A stretch of 64,000 bases of DNA from Nectonema munidae (GCA_030549495.1 JAUIRK010000170.1:177833-241832); one strand, 5' to 3'. Positions 34,818 to 49,265 are shown, counted from the stretch's first letter. Numbers and translations: made by a program. The notes: generated by a model not told the origin, from the letters alone.

Positions 34818-34820
34818 TTA

Positions 34821-36272
34821 TCTCCAACCTGTATTCTACGATGATTCATCTCCAAACTATATACTACAATGATTCATCTCTAACCTGTATACTACGATGA
34901 TTCATCTCTAACCTGTATACTACGATGATTCATCTTCAACCTGTATACTACGATGGTTTCTATTCCATGTACAAATAACTAGGGAGACAATGTTCAACTT
35001 TCTGTTCACATTCTGCTAGATGTAAGATTTGATATACCTCATTCGGGGAGACGATGCTACATAAGTTATTACCTATATACATTATACCTGTATACTACGA
35101 TGGTTCATCTCCAACCTGTATACCGCGATAATTCATATCAAAGAATCGAAAAATATTTTTTAAAAAATAAAAAAATATCAAACTTTCTGTTCATATTTTG
35201 CTACCTCATACGATGTTACAAAAGTTATTACCTATACTTTGCAATTTGCACGATTTTAAATATTATATTTGTCAAATAATCAAAATAAAATTCTGTAATC
35301 AAAGAATCGAAAAATATTCTTTAAAAAATCAAAAAATATCAAACTTTCTGTTCATATTTTGCTACCTCATACGATGTTACAAAAGTTATTACCTATACTT
35401 TGCAATTTGCACGATTTTAAATATTATATTTGTCGAATAATCAAAGAATCGAAAAATGTTCAAATCAAAAAATATTTATTCTTTTTAAATATATCGTTGG
35501 CTCCCCTTACTTTTAGTTACGTATGTGCATAATTTGATAAAAATTAATTATTAAAGACTAGGTTTATCTTTCAATTTTAAAAGTAAGGGGAGCCAACGAT
35601 ATATTTAAAAAGAATAAATATTTTTTGATTTGAACATTTTTCGATTCTTTGATTATTCGACAAATATAATATTTAAAATCGTGCAAATTGCAAAGTATAG
35701 GTAATAACTTTTGTAACATCGTATGAGGTAGCAAAATATGAACAGAAAGTTTGATATTTTTTGATTTTTTAAAGAATATTTTTCGATTCTTTGATTACAG
35801 AATTTTATTTTGATTATTTGACAAATATAATATTTAAAATCGTGCAAATTGCAAAGTATAGGTAATAACTTTTGTAACATCGTATGAGGTAGCAAAATAT
35901 GAACAGAAAGTTTGATATTTTTTTATTTTTTAAAAAATATTTTTCGATTCTTTGATATGAATTATCGCGGTATACAGGTTGGAGATGAACCATCGTAGTA
36001 TACAGGTATAATGTATATAGGTAATAACTTATGTAGCATCGTCTCCCCGAATGAGGTATATCAAATCTTACATCTAGCAGAATGTGAACAGAAAGTTGAA
36101 CATTGTCTCCCTAGTTATTTGTACATGGAATAGAAACCATCGTAGTATACAGGTTGAAGATGAATCATCGTAGTATACAGGTTAGAGATGAATCATCGTA
36201 GTATACAGGTTAGAGATGAATCATTGTAGTATATAGTTTGGAGATGAATCATCGTAGAATACAGGTTGGAGA
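34821..36272. repeat. Palindrome of unit 2
   Basis: Arms 34821-35515 and 35578-36272 (695 bases each) with a 62-base loop. The left arm starts one 28-bp monomer later than in unit 1, so the junction with unit 1's end hairpin differs. Confidence 0.92.
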
Positions 36273-39200
36273 AGAATCATCGTAATATACGGGTTGGAGA
36301 TAAAACGCAAGTTGTCTACCCGCGTTCAACCGTACAGGTTATGAGAATATATCATTACATATTAGAGAAGAGTTTTCTAAACTCTTTATACTGAAAATTA
36401 TTTCTTCAAATATATTACTGCTTTGTTTAAAATACCTATACTTTGCAATTTGGACGATTTTAAATATTATATTTGTCAAATAATCAAAATAAAATTCTGT
36501 GATCAAAGAATCGAAAAATATTCTTTAAAAAATCAAAAAATATCAAACTTTCTGTTCATATTTTGCTACCTCATAGCTTCAATACTTATTGAGAAAAATT
36601 GATTAAAACACATATTTTGATCTATTTATCTTCTCTTTAGAAATTTATATGCAGTAAACAATAATAAAAAAAATATTTATCCAAAACATATTTTTTTCGA
36701 ATCAAAGTGTAAATCAAACCCGCACTTAAATTTTGGATGATTATTCAAAAGAAGTAAAAAACTAATGTTAATTTATAAAAAACCAAAAACTAAAATGATT
36801 TTATAAAAATCTAAAAATAAATAGTGGACTACGATTATCCAACAAAACTTGTACATTCGATCTACATTTTTAACTTCAAAAATAATTTTAAATTTATTAG
36901 AAAAACATTATACTGACCAATAAAAAAAACGAAGGTTAATTTATAAAAAAAATGGAAAAACTAATACTATTTTATAAAAATCTACAAATAAATTTAGATT
37001 CTGAGAGTAGAGTCGCTTTATAATTGTGCTGGAAATTGTCACATAATATAGGTAAAAATTTGTCCTAATGAAAGGAGCTTTAGTTTAAAATGCATCCCTT
37101 ATCTGCTAATTAATGGTATGAAGCCCATGGAAAATAAAAACAGTAAAAGGTATTTCTTAAGTACTTGTGATATAAGTAATGTATTCTGAAAGCCCATAAA
37201 AAATGCTTTTAAATTTATTAGAAAAACATTATACTGACCAATAAAAAAAACGAAGGTTAATTTATAAAAAAAATGGAAAAACTAATACTATTTTATAAAA
37301 ATCTACAAATAAATTTAGATTCTGAGAGTAGAGTCGCTTTATAATTGTGCTGGAAATTGTCACATAATATAGGTAAAAATTTGTCCTAATGAAAGGAGCT
37401 TTAGTTTAAAATGCATCCCTTATCTGCTAATTAATGGTATGAAGCCCATGGAAAATAAAAACAGTAAAATGGTATTTCTTAAGTACTTATGATATAAGTA
37501 ATGTATTCTGAAAGCCCATAAAAAATGCTTTAATTTGGTATATCGCATGATGCATTTTGTTGAGAAATGTGAAAGTTATAAGCGTTTTAATATTTGACTA
37601 AGATTTAAGCTAGGAACACTACAAATAAACTAAGCGTACACTAGCCCGATAAAATAAACCACACACGCGTGCTAAAGATGTGGTGAAGCGTATGCGAGAT
37701 AAGAATTCACTGCGCTCACAAACGCGTAATGCAACATGTGTTCATCTTTCTTCGCATAGTTATGCTCTAAAATCAATCAATAATGTGATTTATTATTCGC
37801 ACACTGTCGGTATAAATATAACGAATGCCCTTCGTTAAAAATTAGAAAGGTTGTATCTAAACTAAATAAAAGTAGACTACGATTATCAAACAAAATTCGT
37901 ACATTCAATCGACATTAATAAACCACACACGCGTGCTAAAGATGTGGTGAAGCGTATGCGAGATAAGAATTCACTGCGCTCACAAACGCGTAATGCAACA
38001 TGTGTTCATCTTTCTTCGCATAATTATGCTCTAAAATCAATCAATAATGTGATTTATTCCTCGCACACTGTCGGTATAAATATAACGAATGCCCTTCGTT
38101 AAAAATTAGAAAGGTTGTATCTAAACTAAATAAAAGTAGACTACGATTATCAAACAAAACTCGTACATTTAATCGACATTTTTCACTTGAAAAATAATTT
38201 AAAATTTATTAGAAAAATATTATACTGACCTATACTACTGACCCATAAAAAGTAAAAAATAAATATTAATTTTCGACAGTTTTATTTAACTATGACATTT
38301 TAAAATGTTAAAAACCATATTCTGCCTTTGTGAATATAAAATTTTGAAGAAATAATATATAAACTCATCACGTTAATTATTGGTATTTTTTGAAACTAGA
38401 TAAAAGTTGACTGACCTCACATAAAAGCGGATTTTGGAAAAATAAAAATATATTTATTTGTAAAACCTAGCCTATTTTACCCACAAAGAGTATAGCTTCA
38501 AATCTTGTACATTCGATCAACATTTTTCACTTTAAAAATAATTTTAAATTTATTAGAAAAACATTATACTGACCTGTACTACTGACCCATAAAAAGTAAA
38601 AAATATATATTAATTTTCGACAGTTTTCTTCAACTATGAAATTTTAAAATGTAAAAAATCATATTTTACCTTTGTGAATATAAAATATTGAAAAAATATT
38701 ATATAAATTAAGAACGTTAATTATTATTGGTATTTTTTGAAACTAGATAAAACTTGACTGAACTCACATAAAAGCAGATTTTGGAAAAATGAAAATATAT
38801 TTATTTGTATAACCTAGCCTATGTTAACCACAAAGAGTATACCTTTCCAATGATATCATTTTCATTCAATTTTTTTTAAAAATCTTCACATTATGCGTAA
38901 ACAAAAAGGTGGTCCGTAATTTTTTCAAAAATTTAGACAAAATTTTTCGAAGTAAAGTCCATTTATTAAAATTTGTTAAAACTTTTGCAAAAATAAATTA
39001 TTCTAGAGTATGTAGCAAACGATAAGCTTTCTAATGATATATATATCATGAAAAAGAAATATTGAAAAACAGTTGAATTCTTTCTTCAAATCAAACAAGT
39101 AAAAATTTTCAAAAAGTAGTATTGGTAGTAGTATTATTATTATTATATATTACATAAACATTTCAACCAATCATATAGTTTTTATGAAATAAAACTGCAA

Positions 39201-39392
39201 TTTCAAAGTTAAATTTTTTGAACTTTTAGGTAGAATTTTTGAAATGTGGCTTTCAATATGTATGTAAAATATTTTTTGAAAATTTTTATTTTAAGTATAT
39301 TTTTTAAGCATTTTACGATTTACACATTTAAATATATAATAAGGCTGGCAAGTTTTGCGTGTTGTCTCCCCGGAGGTCTTGCCAGACCTCTG

Positions 39393-40902
39393 ATCTCCAA
39401 CCCGTATATTACGATGATTCTTCTCCAACCTGTATTCTACGATGATTCATCTCCAAACTATATACTACAATGATTCATCTCTAACCTGTATACTACGATG
39501 ATTCATCTCTAACCTGTATACTACGATGATTCATCTTCAACCTGTATACTACGATGGTTTCTATTCCATGTACAAATAACTAGGGAGACAATGTTCAACT
39601 TTCTGTTCACATTCTGCTAGATGTAAGATTTGATATACCTCATTCGGGGAGACGATGCTACATAAGTTATTACCTATATACATTATACCTGTATACTACG
39701 ATGGTTCATCTCCAACCTGTATACCGCGATAATTCATATCAAAGAATCGAAAAATATTTTTTAAAAAATAAAAAAATATCAAACTTTCTGTTCATATTTT
39801 GCTACCTCATACGATGTTACAAAAGTTATTACCTATACTTTGCAATTTGCACGATTTTAAATATTATATTTGTCAAATAATCAAAATAAAATTCTGTAAT
39901 CAAAGAATCGAAAAATATTCTTTAAAAAATCAAAAAATATCAAACTTTCTGTTCATATTTTGCTACCTCATACGATGTTACAAAAGTTATTACCTATACT
40001 TTGCAATTTGCACGATTTTAAATATTATATTTGTCGAATAATCAAAGAATCGAAAAATGTTCAAATCAAAAAATATTTATTCTTTTTAAATATATCGTTG
40101 GCTCCCCTTACTTTTAGTTACGTATGTGCATAATTTGATAAAAATTAATTATTAAAGACTAGGTTTATCTTTCAATTTTAAAAGTAAGGGGAGCCAACGA
40201 TATATTTAAAAAGAATAAATATTTTTTGATTTGAACATTTTTCGATTCTTTGATTATTCGACAAATATAATATTTAAAATCGTGCAAATTGCAAAGTATA
40301 GGTAATAACTTTTGTAACATCGTATGAGGTAGCAAAATATGAACAGAAAGTTTGATATTTTTTGATTTTTTAAAGAATATTTTTCGATTCTTTGATTACA
40401 GAATTTTATTTTGATTATTTGACAAATATAATATTTAAAATCGTGCAAATTGCAAAGTATAGGTAATAACTTTTGTAACATCGTATGAGGTAGCAAAATA
40501 TGAACAGAAAGTTTGATATTTTTTTATTTTTTAAAAAATATTTTTCGATTCTTTGATATGAATTATCGCGGTATACAGGTTGGAGATGAACCATCGTAGT
40601 ATACAGGTATAATGTATATAGGTAATAACTTATGTAGCATCGTCTCCCCGAATGAGGTATATCAAATCTTACATCTAGCAGAATGTGAACAGAAAGTTGA
40701 ACATTGTCTCCCTAGTTATTTGTACATGGAATAGAAACCATCGTAGTATACAGGTTGAAGATGAATCATCGTAGTATACAGGTTAGAGATGAATCATCGT
40801 AGTATACAGGTTAGAGATGAATCATTGTAGTATATAGTTTGGAGATGAATCATCGTAGAATACAGGTTGGAGAAGAATCATCGTAATATACGGGTTGGAG
40901 AT
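39393..40902. repeat. Palindrome of unit 3
   Basis: Arms 39393-40116 and 40179-40902 (724 bases each) with the same 62-base loop. The left end is fused directly to the terminal hairpin of unit 2 at tctgat. Confidence 0.92.
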
Positions 40903-43900
40903 AAAACGCAAGTTGTCTACCCGCGTTCAACCGTACAGGTTATGAGAATATATCATTACATATTAGAGAAGAGTTTTCTAAACTCTTTATACTGAAAATT
41001 ATTTCTTCAAATATATTACTGCTTTGTTTAAAATACCTATACTTTGCAATTTGGACGATTTTAAATATTATATTTGTCAAATAATCAAAATAAAATTCTG
41101 TGATCAAAGAATCGAAAAATATTCTTTAAAAAATCAAAAAATATCAAACTTTCTGTTCATATTTTGCTACCTCATAGCTTCAATACTTATTGAGAAAAAT
41201 TGATTAAAACACATATTTTGATCTATTTATCTTCTCTTTAGAAATTTATATGCAGTAAACAATAATAAAAAAAATATTTATCCAAAACATATTTTTTTCG
41301 AATCAAAGTGTAAATCAAACCCGCACTTAAATTTTGGATGATTATTCAAAAGAAGTAAAAAACTAATGTTAATTTATAAAAAACCAAAAACTAAAATGAT
41401 TTTATAAAAATCTAAAAATAAATAGTGGACTACGATTATCCAACAAAACTTGTACATTCGATCTACATTTTTAACTTCAAAAATAATTTTAAATTTATTA
41501 GAAAAACATTATACTGACCAATAAAAAAAACGAAGGTTAATTTATAAAAAAAATGGAAAAACTAATACTATTTTATAAAAATCTACAAATAAATTTAGAT
41601 TCTGAGAGTAGAGTCGCTTTATAATTGTGCTGGAAATTGTCACATAATATAGGTAAAAATTTGTCCTAATGAAAGGAGCTTTAGTTTAAAATGCATCCCT
41701 TATCTGCTAATTAATGGTATGAAGCCCATGGAAAATAAAAACAGTAAAAGGTATTTCTTAAGTACTTGTGATATAAGTAATGTATTCTGAAAGCCCATAA
41801 AAAATGCTTTTAAATTTATTAGAAAAACATTATACTGACCAATAAAAAAAACGAAGGTTAATTTATAAAAAAAATGGAAAAACTAATACTATTTTATAAA
41901 AATCTACAAATAAATTTAGATTCTGAGAGTAGAGTCGCTTTATAATTGTGCTGGAAATTGTCACATAATATAGGTAAAAATTTGTCCTAATGAAAGGAGC
42001 TTTAGTTTAAAATGCATCCCTTATCTGCTAATTAATGGTATGAAGCCCATGGAAAATAAAAACAGTAAAATGGTATTTCTTAAGTACTTATGATATAAGT
42101 AATGTATTCTGAAAGCCCATAAAAAATGCTTTAATTTGGTATATCGCATGATGCATTTTGTTGAGAAATGTGAAAGTTATAAGCGTTTTAATATTTGACT
42201 AAGATTTAAGCTAGGAACACTACAAATAAACTAAGCGTACACTAGCCCGATAAAATAAACCACACACGCGTGCTAAAGATGTGGTGAAGCGTATGCGAGA
42301 TAAGAATTCACTGCGCTCACAAACGCGTAATGCAACATGTGTTCATCTTTCTTCGCATAGTTATGCTCTAAAATCAATCAATAATGTGATTTATTATTCG
42401 CACACTGTCGGTATAAATATAACGAATGCCCTTCGTTAAAAATTAGAAAGGTTGTATCTAAACTAAATAAAAGTAGACTACGATTATCAAACAAAATTCG
42501 TACATTCAATCGACATTAATAAACCACACACGCGTGCTAAAGATGTGGTGAAGCGTATGCGAGATAAGAATTCACTGCGCTCACAAACGCGTAATGCAAC
42601 ATGTGTTCATCTTTCTTCGCATAATTATGCTCTAAAATCAATCAATAATGTGATTTATTCCTCGCACACTGTCGGTATAAATATAACGAATGCCCTTCGT
42701 TAAAAATTAGAAAGGTTGTATCTAAACTAAATAAAAGTAGACTACGATTATCAAACAAAACTCGTACATTTAATCGACATTTTTCACTTGAAAAATAATT
42801 TAAAATTTATTAGAAAAATATTATACTGACCTATACTACTGACCCATAAAAAGTAAAAAATAAATATTAATTTTCGACAGTTTTATTTAACTATGACATT
42901 TTAAAATGTTAAAAACCATATTCTGCCTTTGTGAATATAAAATTTTGAAGAAATAATATATAAACTCATCACGTTAATTATTGGTATTTTTTGAAACTAG
43001 ATAAAAGTTGACTGACCTCACATAAAAGCGGATTTTGGAAAAATAAAAATATATTTATTTGTAAAACCTAGCCTATTTTACCCACAAAGAGTATAGCTTC
43101 AAATCTTGTACATTCGATCAACATTTTTCACTTTAAAAATAATTTTAAATTTATTAGAAAAACATTATACTGACCTGTACTACTGACCCATAAAAAGTAA
43201 AAAATATATATTAATTTTCGACAGTTTTCTTCAACTATGAAATTTTAAAATGTAAAAAATCATATTTTACCTTTGTGAATATAAAATATTGAAAAAATAT
43301 TATATAAATTAAGAACGTTAATTATTATTGGTATTTTTTGAAACTAGATAAAACTTGACTGAACTCACATAAAAGCAGATTTTGGAAAAATGAAAATATA
43401 TTTATTTGTATAACCTAGCCTATGTTAACCACAAAGAGTATACCTTTCCAATGATATCATTTTCATTCAATTTTTTTTAAAAATCTTCACATTATGCGTA
43501 AACAAAAAGGTGGTCCGTAATTTTTTCAAAAATTTAGACAAAATTTTTCGAAGTAAAGTCCATTTATTAAAATTTGTTAAAACTTTTGCAAAAATAAATT
43601 ATTCTAGAGTATGTAGCAAACGATAAGCTTTCTAATGATATATATATCATGAAAAAGAAATATTGAAAAACAGTTGAATTCTTTCTTCAAATCAAACAAG
43701 TAAAAATTTTCAAAAAGTAGTATTGGTAGTATTAGTATTATTATTATTATATATTACATAAACATTTCAACCAATCATATAGTTTTTATGAAATAAAACT
43801 GCAATTTCAAAGTTAAATTTTTTTAACTTTTAGGTAGAATTTTTGAAATGTGGCTTTCAATATGTATGTAAAATATTTTTTGAAAATTTTTATTTTAAGT

Positions 43901-43904
43901 ATAT

Positions 43905-44090
43905 TTTTTAAGCATTTTACGATTTACACATTTAAATATATAATAAGGCTGGCAAGTTTTGCGTGTTGTCTCCCCGGAGGTCTTGCCAGACCTCTGATTT
44001 TTAAGCATTTTACGATTTACACATTTAAATATATAATAAGGCTGGCAAGTTTTGCGTGTTGTCTCCCCGGAGGTCTTGCCAGACCTCTGA
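43905..44090 (+). repeat. 93-bp tandem duplication of the unit end
   Basis: The last 93 bases of unit 3, including the hairpin that ends gccagacctctga, are present twice in a row. The other unit junctions have only one copy. Confidence 0.85.
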
Positions 44091-44092
44091 TA

Positions 44093-45692
44093 TCTCATAA
44101 CCTGTACGGTTGAACGCGGGTAGACAACTTGCGTGTTATCTCCAACCCGTATATTACGATGATTCTTCTCCAACCTGTATTCTACTATGATTCATCTCCA
44201 AACTATATACTACAATGATTTATCTCTAACCTGTATACTACGATGATTCATCTCTAACCTGTATACTACGATGATTCATCTTCAACCTGTATACTACGAT
44301 GGTTTCTATTCCATGTACAAATAACTAGGGAGACAATGTTCAACTTTCTGTTCACATTCTGCTAGATGTAAGATTTGATATACCTCATTCGGGGAGACGA
44401 TGCTACATAAGTTATTACCTATATACATTATACCTGTATACTACGATGGTTCATCTCCAACCTGTATACCGCGATAATTCATATCAAAGAATCGAAAAAT
44501 ATTTTTTAAAAAATAAAAAAATATCAAACTTTCTGTTCATATTTTGCTACCTCATACGATGTTACAAAAGTTATTACCTATACTTTGCAATTTGCACGAT
44601 TTTAAATATTATATTTGTCAAATAATCAAAATAAAATTCTGTAATCAAAGAATCGAAAAATATTCTTTAAAAAATCAAAAAATATCAAACTTTCTGTTCA
44701 TATTTTGCTACCTCATACGATGTTACAAAAGTTATTACCTATACTTTGCAATTTGCACGATTTTAAATATTATATTTGTCGAATAATCAAAGAATCGAAA
44801 AATGTTCAAATCAAAAAATATTTATTCTTTTTAAATATATCGTTGGCTCCCCTTACTTTTAGTTTCGTATGTGCATATTTTGATAAAAATTAATTATTAA
44901 AGACTAGGTTTATCTTTCAATTTTAAAAGTAAGGGGAGCCAACGATATATTTAAAAAGAATAAATATTTTTTGATTTGAACATTTTTCGATTCTTTGATT
45001 ATTCGACAAATATAATATTTAAAATCGTGCAAATTGCAAAGTATAGGTAATAACTTTTGTAACATCGTATGAGGTAGCAAAATATGAACAGAAAGTTTGA
45101 TATTTTTTGATTTTTTAAAGAATATTTTTCGATTCTTTGATTACAGAATTTTATTTTGATTATTTGACAAATATAATATTTAAAATCGTGCAAATTGCAA
45201 AGTATAGGTAATAACTTTTGTAACATCGTATGAGGTAGCAAAATATGAACAGAAAGTTTGATATTTTTTTATTTTTTAAAAAATATTTTTCGATTCTTTG
45301 ATATGAATTATCGCGGTATACAGGTTGGAGATGAACCATCGTAGTATACAGGTATAATGTATATAGGTAATAACTTATGTAGCATCGTCTCCCCGAATGA
45401 GGTATATCAAATCTTACATCTAGCAGAATGTGAACAGAAAGTTGAACATTGTCTCCCTAGTTATTTGTACATGGAATAGAAACCATCGTAGTATACAGGT
45501 TGAAGATGAATCATCGTAGTATACAGGTTAGAGATGAATCATCGTAGTATACAGGTTAGAGATAAATCATTGTAGTATATAGTTTGGAGATGAATCATAG
45601 TAGAATACAGGTTGAAGAAGAATCATCGTAATATACGGGTTGGAGATAACACGCAAGTTGTCTACCCGCGTTCAACCGTACAGGTTATGAGA
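44093..45692. repeat. Palindrome of unit 4, longest arms
   Basis: Arms 44093-44861 and 44924-45692 (769 bases each). The left arm keeps the outer segment tctcataacctgtacggttg, which units 1-3 retain only on the right side. Unit-specific substitutions occur at mirrored positions (44186/45599 and 44221/45564). Confidence 0.92.
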
Positions 45693-48147
45693 ATATATCA
45701 TTACATATTAGAGAAGAGTTTTCTAAACTCTTTATACTGAAAAAATATTTCTTCAAATATATTACTGTTTTGTTTAAAATACCTATACTTTGCAATTTGC
45801 ACGATTTTAAATATTATATTTGTCAAATAATCAAAATAAAATTCTGTGATCAAAGAATCGAAAAATATTCTTTAAAAAATCAAAAAATATCAAACTTTCT
45901 GTTCATATTTTGCTACCTCATAGCTTCAATGCTTATTGAGAAAAATTGATTAAAACACATATTTTGATCTATTTATCTTCTCTTTAGAAATTTATATGCA
46001 GTAAACAATAATAAAAATAATATTTATCCAAAACATATTTTTTTCGAATCAAAGTGTAAATCAAACCCGCACTTAAATTTTGGATGATTATTCAAAAGAA
46101 GTAAAAAACTAATGTTAATTTATAAAAAACCAAAACTAAAATGATTTTATAAAAATCTAAAAATAAATAGTGGACTACGATTATCCAACAAAACTTGTAC
46201 ATTCGATCTACATTTTTAACTTCAAAAATAATTTTAAATTTATTAGAAAAACATTATACTGACCAATAAAAAAAACGAAGGTTAATTTATAAAAAAAATG
46301 GAAAAACTAATACTATTTTATAAAAATCTACAAATAAATTTAGATTCTGAGAGTAGAGTCGCTTTATAATTGTGCTGGAAATTGTCACAGAATATAGGTA
46401 AAAATTTGTCCTAATGAAAGGAGCTTTAGTTTAAAATGCATCCCTTATCTCCTAATTAATGGTATGAAGCCCATGGAAAATAAAAACAGTAAAAGGTATT
46501 TCTTAAGTACTTGTGATATAAGTAATGTATTCTGAAAGCCCATAAAAAATGCTTTAATTTGGTATATCGCATGATGCATTTTGTTGAGAAATGTGAAAGT
46601 TATAAGCGTTTTAATATTTGACTAAGATTTAAGCTAGGAACACTACAAATAAACTAAGCGTACACTAGCCCGATAAAATAAACCACACACGCGTGCTAAA
46701 GATGTGGTGAAGCGTATGCGAGATAAGAATTCACTGCGCTCACAAACGCGTAATGCAACATGTGTTCATCTTTCTTCGCATAGTTATGCTCTAAAATCAA
46801 TCAATAATGTGATTTATTATTCGCACACTGTCGGTATAAATATAACGAATGCTCTTCGTTAAAAATTAGAAAGGTTGTATCTAAACTAAATAAAAGTAGA
46901 CTACGATTATCCAACAAAATTCGTACATTCAATCGACAAAACCACACACGCGTGCTAAAGATGTGGTGTAGCGTATGCGAGATAAGAATTCACTGCGCTC
47001 ACAAACGCGTAATGCAACATGTGTTAATCTTTCTTCGCATAATTATGCTCTAAAATCAATCAATAATGTGATTTATTCTTCGCACACTGTCGGTATAATT
47101 TTTAACGAATGCCCTTCGTTAAAAATTAGAAAGTTTGTATCTAAACTAAATAAAAGTAGACTACGATTATCAAACAAAACTCTTACATTTAATCGACATT
47201 TTTCACTTGAAAAATAATTTAAAATTTATTAGAAAAATATTATACTGACCTATACTACTGACCCATAAAAAGTAAAAAATATATATTAATTTTCGACAGT
47301 TTTATTTAACTATGACATTTTAAAATGTTAAAAACCATATTCTACCTTTGTGAATATAAAATTTTGAAGAAATAATATATAAACTCATCACGTTAATTAT
47401 TGGTATTTTTTGAAACTAGATAAAAGTTGACTGACCTCACATAAAAGCGGATTTTGGAAAAATAAAAATATATTTATTTGTAAAACCTAGCCTATTTTAC
47501 CCACAAAGAGTATAGCTTCAAATCTTGTACATTCGATCAACATTTTTCACTTCAAAAATAATTTAAAATTTATTAGAAAAACATTATACTGACCTATACT
47601 ACTGACCCATAAAAAGTAAAAAATATATATTAATTTTCGACAGTTTTATTCAACTATGAAATTTTAAAATGTAAAAAATCATATTTTACCTTTGTGAATA
47701 TAAAATATTAAAAAAATATTATATAAATTAAGAACGTTAATTATTATTGGTATTTTTTGAAACTAGATAAAACTTGACTGACCTCACATAAAAGCAGATT
47801 TTGGAAAAATGAAAATATATTTATTTGTATAACCTAGCCTATGTTAACCACAAAGAGTATACCTTTCTAATGATATCATTTTCATTCAATTTTTTTTTAA
47901 AAATCTTCACATTATGCTTAAATAAAAAGGTGGTCCGTAATTTTTTCAAAAATTCAGACAAAATTTTTCGAAGTAAAGTCCATTTATTAAAATTTGTTAA
48001 AACTTTTGCAAAAATAAATTATTCTAGAGTATGTAGCAAACGATAAGCTTTCTAATGATATATATATCATGAAAAAGAAATATTGAAAAACAGTTTAATT
48101 CTTCCTTCAAATCAAACAAGTAAAAATTTTCAAAAAGTAGTATTGGT

Positions 48148-48153
48148 AGTAGT

Positions 48154-48188
<35 letters not shown>
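48148..48188 (+). repeat. AGT/ATT microsatellite, length varies by unit
   Basis: This tract has a different repeat number and pattern in each unit (34545-34573, 39121-39150, 43727-43755 and here, the longest). The variation argues that the four units are distinct genomic copies. Confidence 0.8.
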
Positions 48189-48189
<1 letters not shown>

Positions 48190-48399
48190 TACATATTTCA
48201 ACCAATCATATAGTTTTTATGAAATAAAACTGCAATTTCAAAGTTAAATTTTTTGAACTTTTAGGTAGAATTTTTGAAATGTGGCTTTCAATATGTATGT
48301 AAAATATTTTTTGAAAATTTTTATTTTAAGTATATTTTTTAAGCATTTTACGATTTACACATTTAAATATATAATAAGGCTGGCAAGTTTTGCGAGTTG

Positions 48400-49265
48400 G
48401 GATGAGAATGGGCTTTTGAAGGTAGTTGTTTATGAATTTGATTATGTAGGGTATTTTTTGTCGATGAGTTTATTGATGATTGTAGGGTGCCATGCTGCGT
48501 TGAAAGCATTTTCGATATCAAAAAATTTGGTTGTTGCGATATTTTGGTTATTTAGTGTTTTTTCTAGGTAAAGCGTTAGGAGAGATAAGGCCAATTCGGT
48601 GTTTTTATTTGGTAAATATGTGAATTCATTCGGGTATATTACATTATTTTTGAGGATGTAGTGGATCAAGAAAGGTTTTCGTAGAATTTTTCAATGATTT
48701 TGCCTATAGTTGGTGATTGAGAAATTGGTCGACAGTTTTTGATTGAATTGTGGTTTCGATTTGGTTTGGGGATTAGCACTAGTTTGCATATTTTCCAGAT
48801 ATTTGGGAAATAGCTTAGACTAAGGCAGGCGTTAAATATGTTGAGGAGATGAGAGTGTAGTATGTTATAGGCTTTCTTCACGTGTTTAATGGATATGAAG
48901 ACAATGCTGCTAGAAGATTGGTTTTCATGGAATCAATGGTTTTGTTTAGCTCTTTGATTGTAATTTGTGGGTGTGAGTTAATTGGAGTTATTTAGTAGGT
49001 ATGTTTTTGTTTCAATTCTAATAAGTGTTTGGGTAATATTGTCGGTTGCATTTGTGTCGGCGGGAAATATAGTGTTACGTGAAGGGTGATTGATAAATAT
49101 TGAACCTTGATTATTTGAAAGAAGATTAGAGAGTGATGCTGTATGTTTTTTGTGTATAACTTTGTTGAAGATTGACCATGGGCTTGTTGGAGTTTGATTA
49201 TAAAAATGTTTCCAGGCTTGATATTGGAAATCATAATACTTATGCTTACATATTTTTCCATTAAA
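48400..49265 (-). pseudogene. LINE-A fragment, copy B (truncated at the junction)
   Basis: Contains only the pre-RT linker and the first two RT blocks (WKICKLVLIPKP, KFFDIENAFNAAWH). The YxDD and RNase H parts present in copy A are cut off by the duplication breakpoint at 48400. Confidence 0.85.

Larger units (their letters stand above)
30215..48399 (+). repeat. Tandem array of four palindrome-bearing units
   Basis: Four head-to-tail units start at 30215, 34821, 39393 and 44093. Each has a long palindrome of about 1.45-1.6 kb, then a body of about 2.7-3.1 kb built from internal duplications, then a hairpin motif ending gccagacctctgat. Units 1-3 are nearly identical; unit 4 is the most distinct and is cut off at 48399. 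A TA-rich tract (30192-30216) precedes unit 1. All open frames inside are repeat by-products. Confidence 0.95.

Noticed and set aside
30622-45241. An 80-residue open frame beginning MLPH that recurs eight times, four per strand
   Set aside because: It recurs because it lies in both arms of each palindrome. It is itself made of a 161-bp internal duplication, has low-complexity AT codons and no recognisable domain. Nothing suggests translation.
30215-48399. Helitron origin of the array
   Set aside because: The hairpin near the unit end is suggestive, but I found no 5' TC / 3' CTRR pair, no Rep or helicase coding remnant, and no AT target evidence.
34670-48571. Open frame beginning MAFNMYVKYF near each unit end
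   Set aside because: It runs through the AT-rich end and the terminal hairpin, changes its C-terminus with each junction, and has no promoter, splice or family signal.
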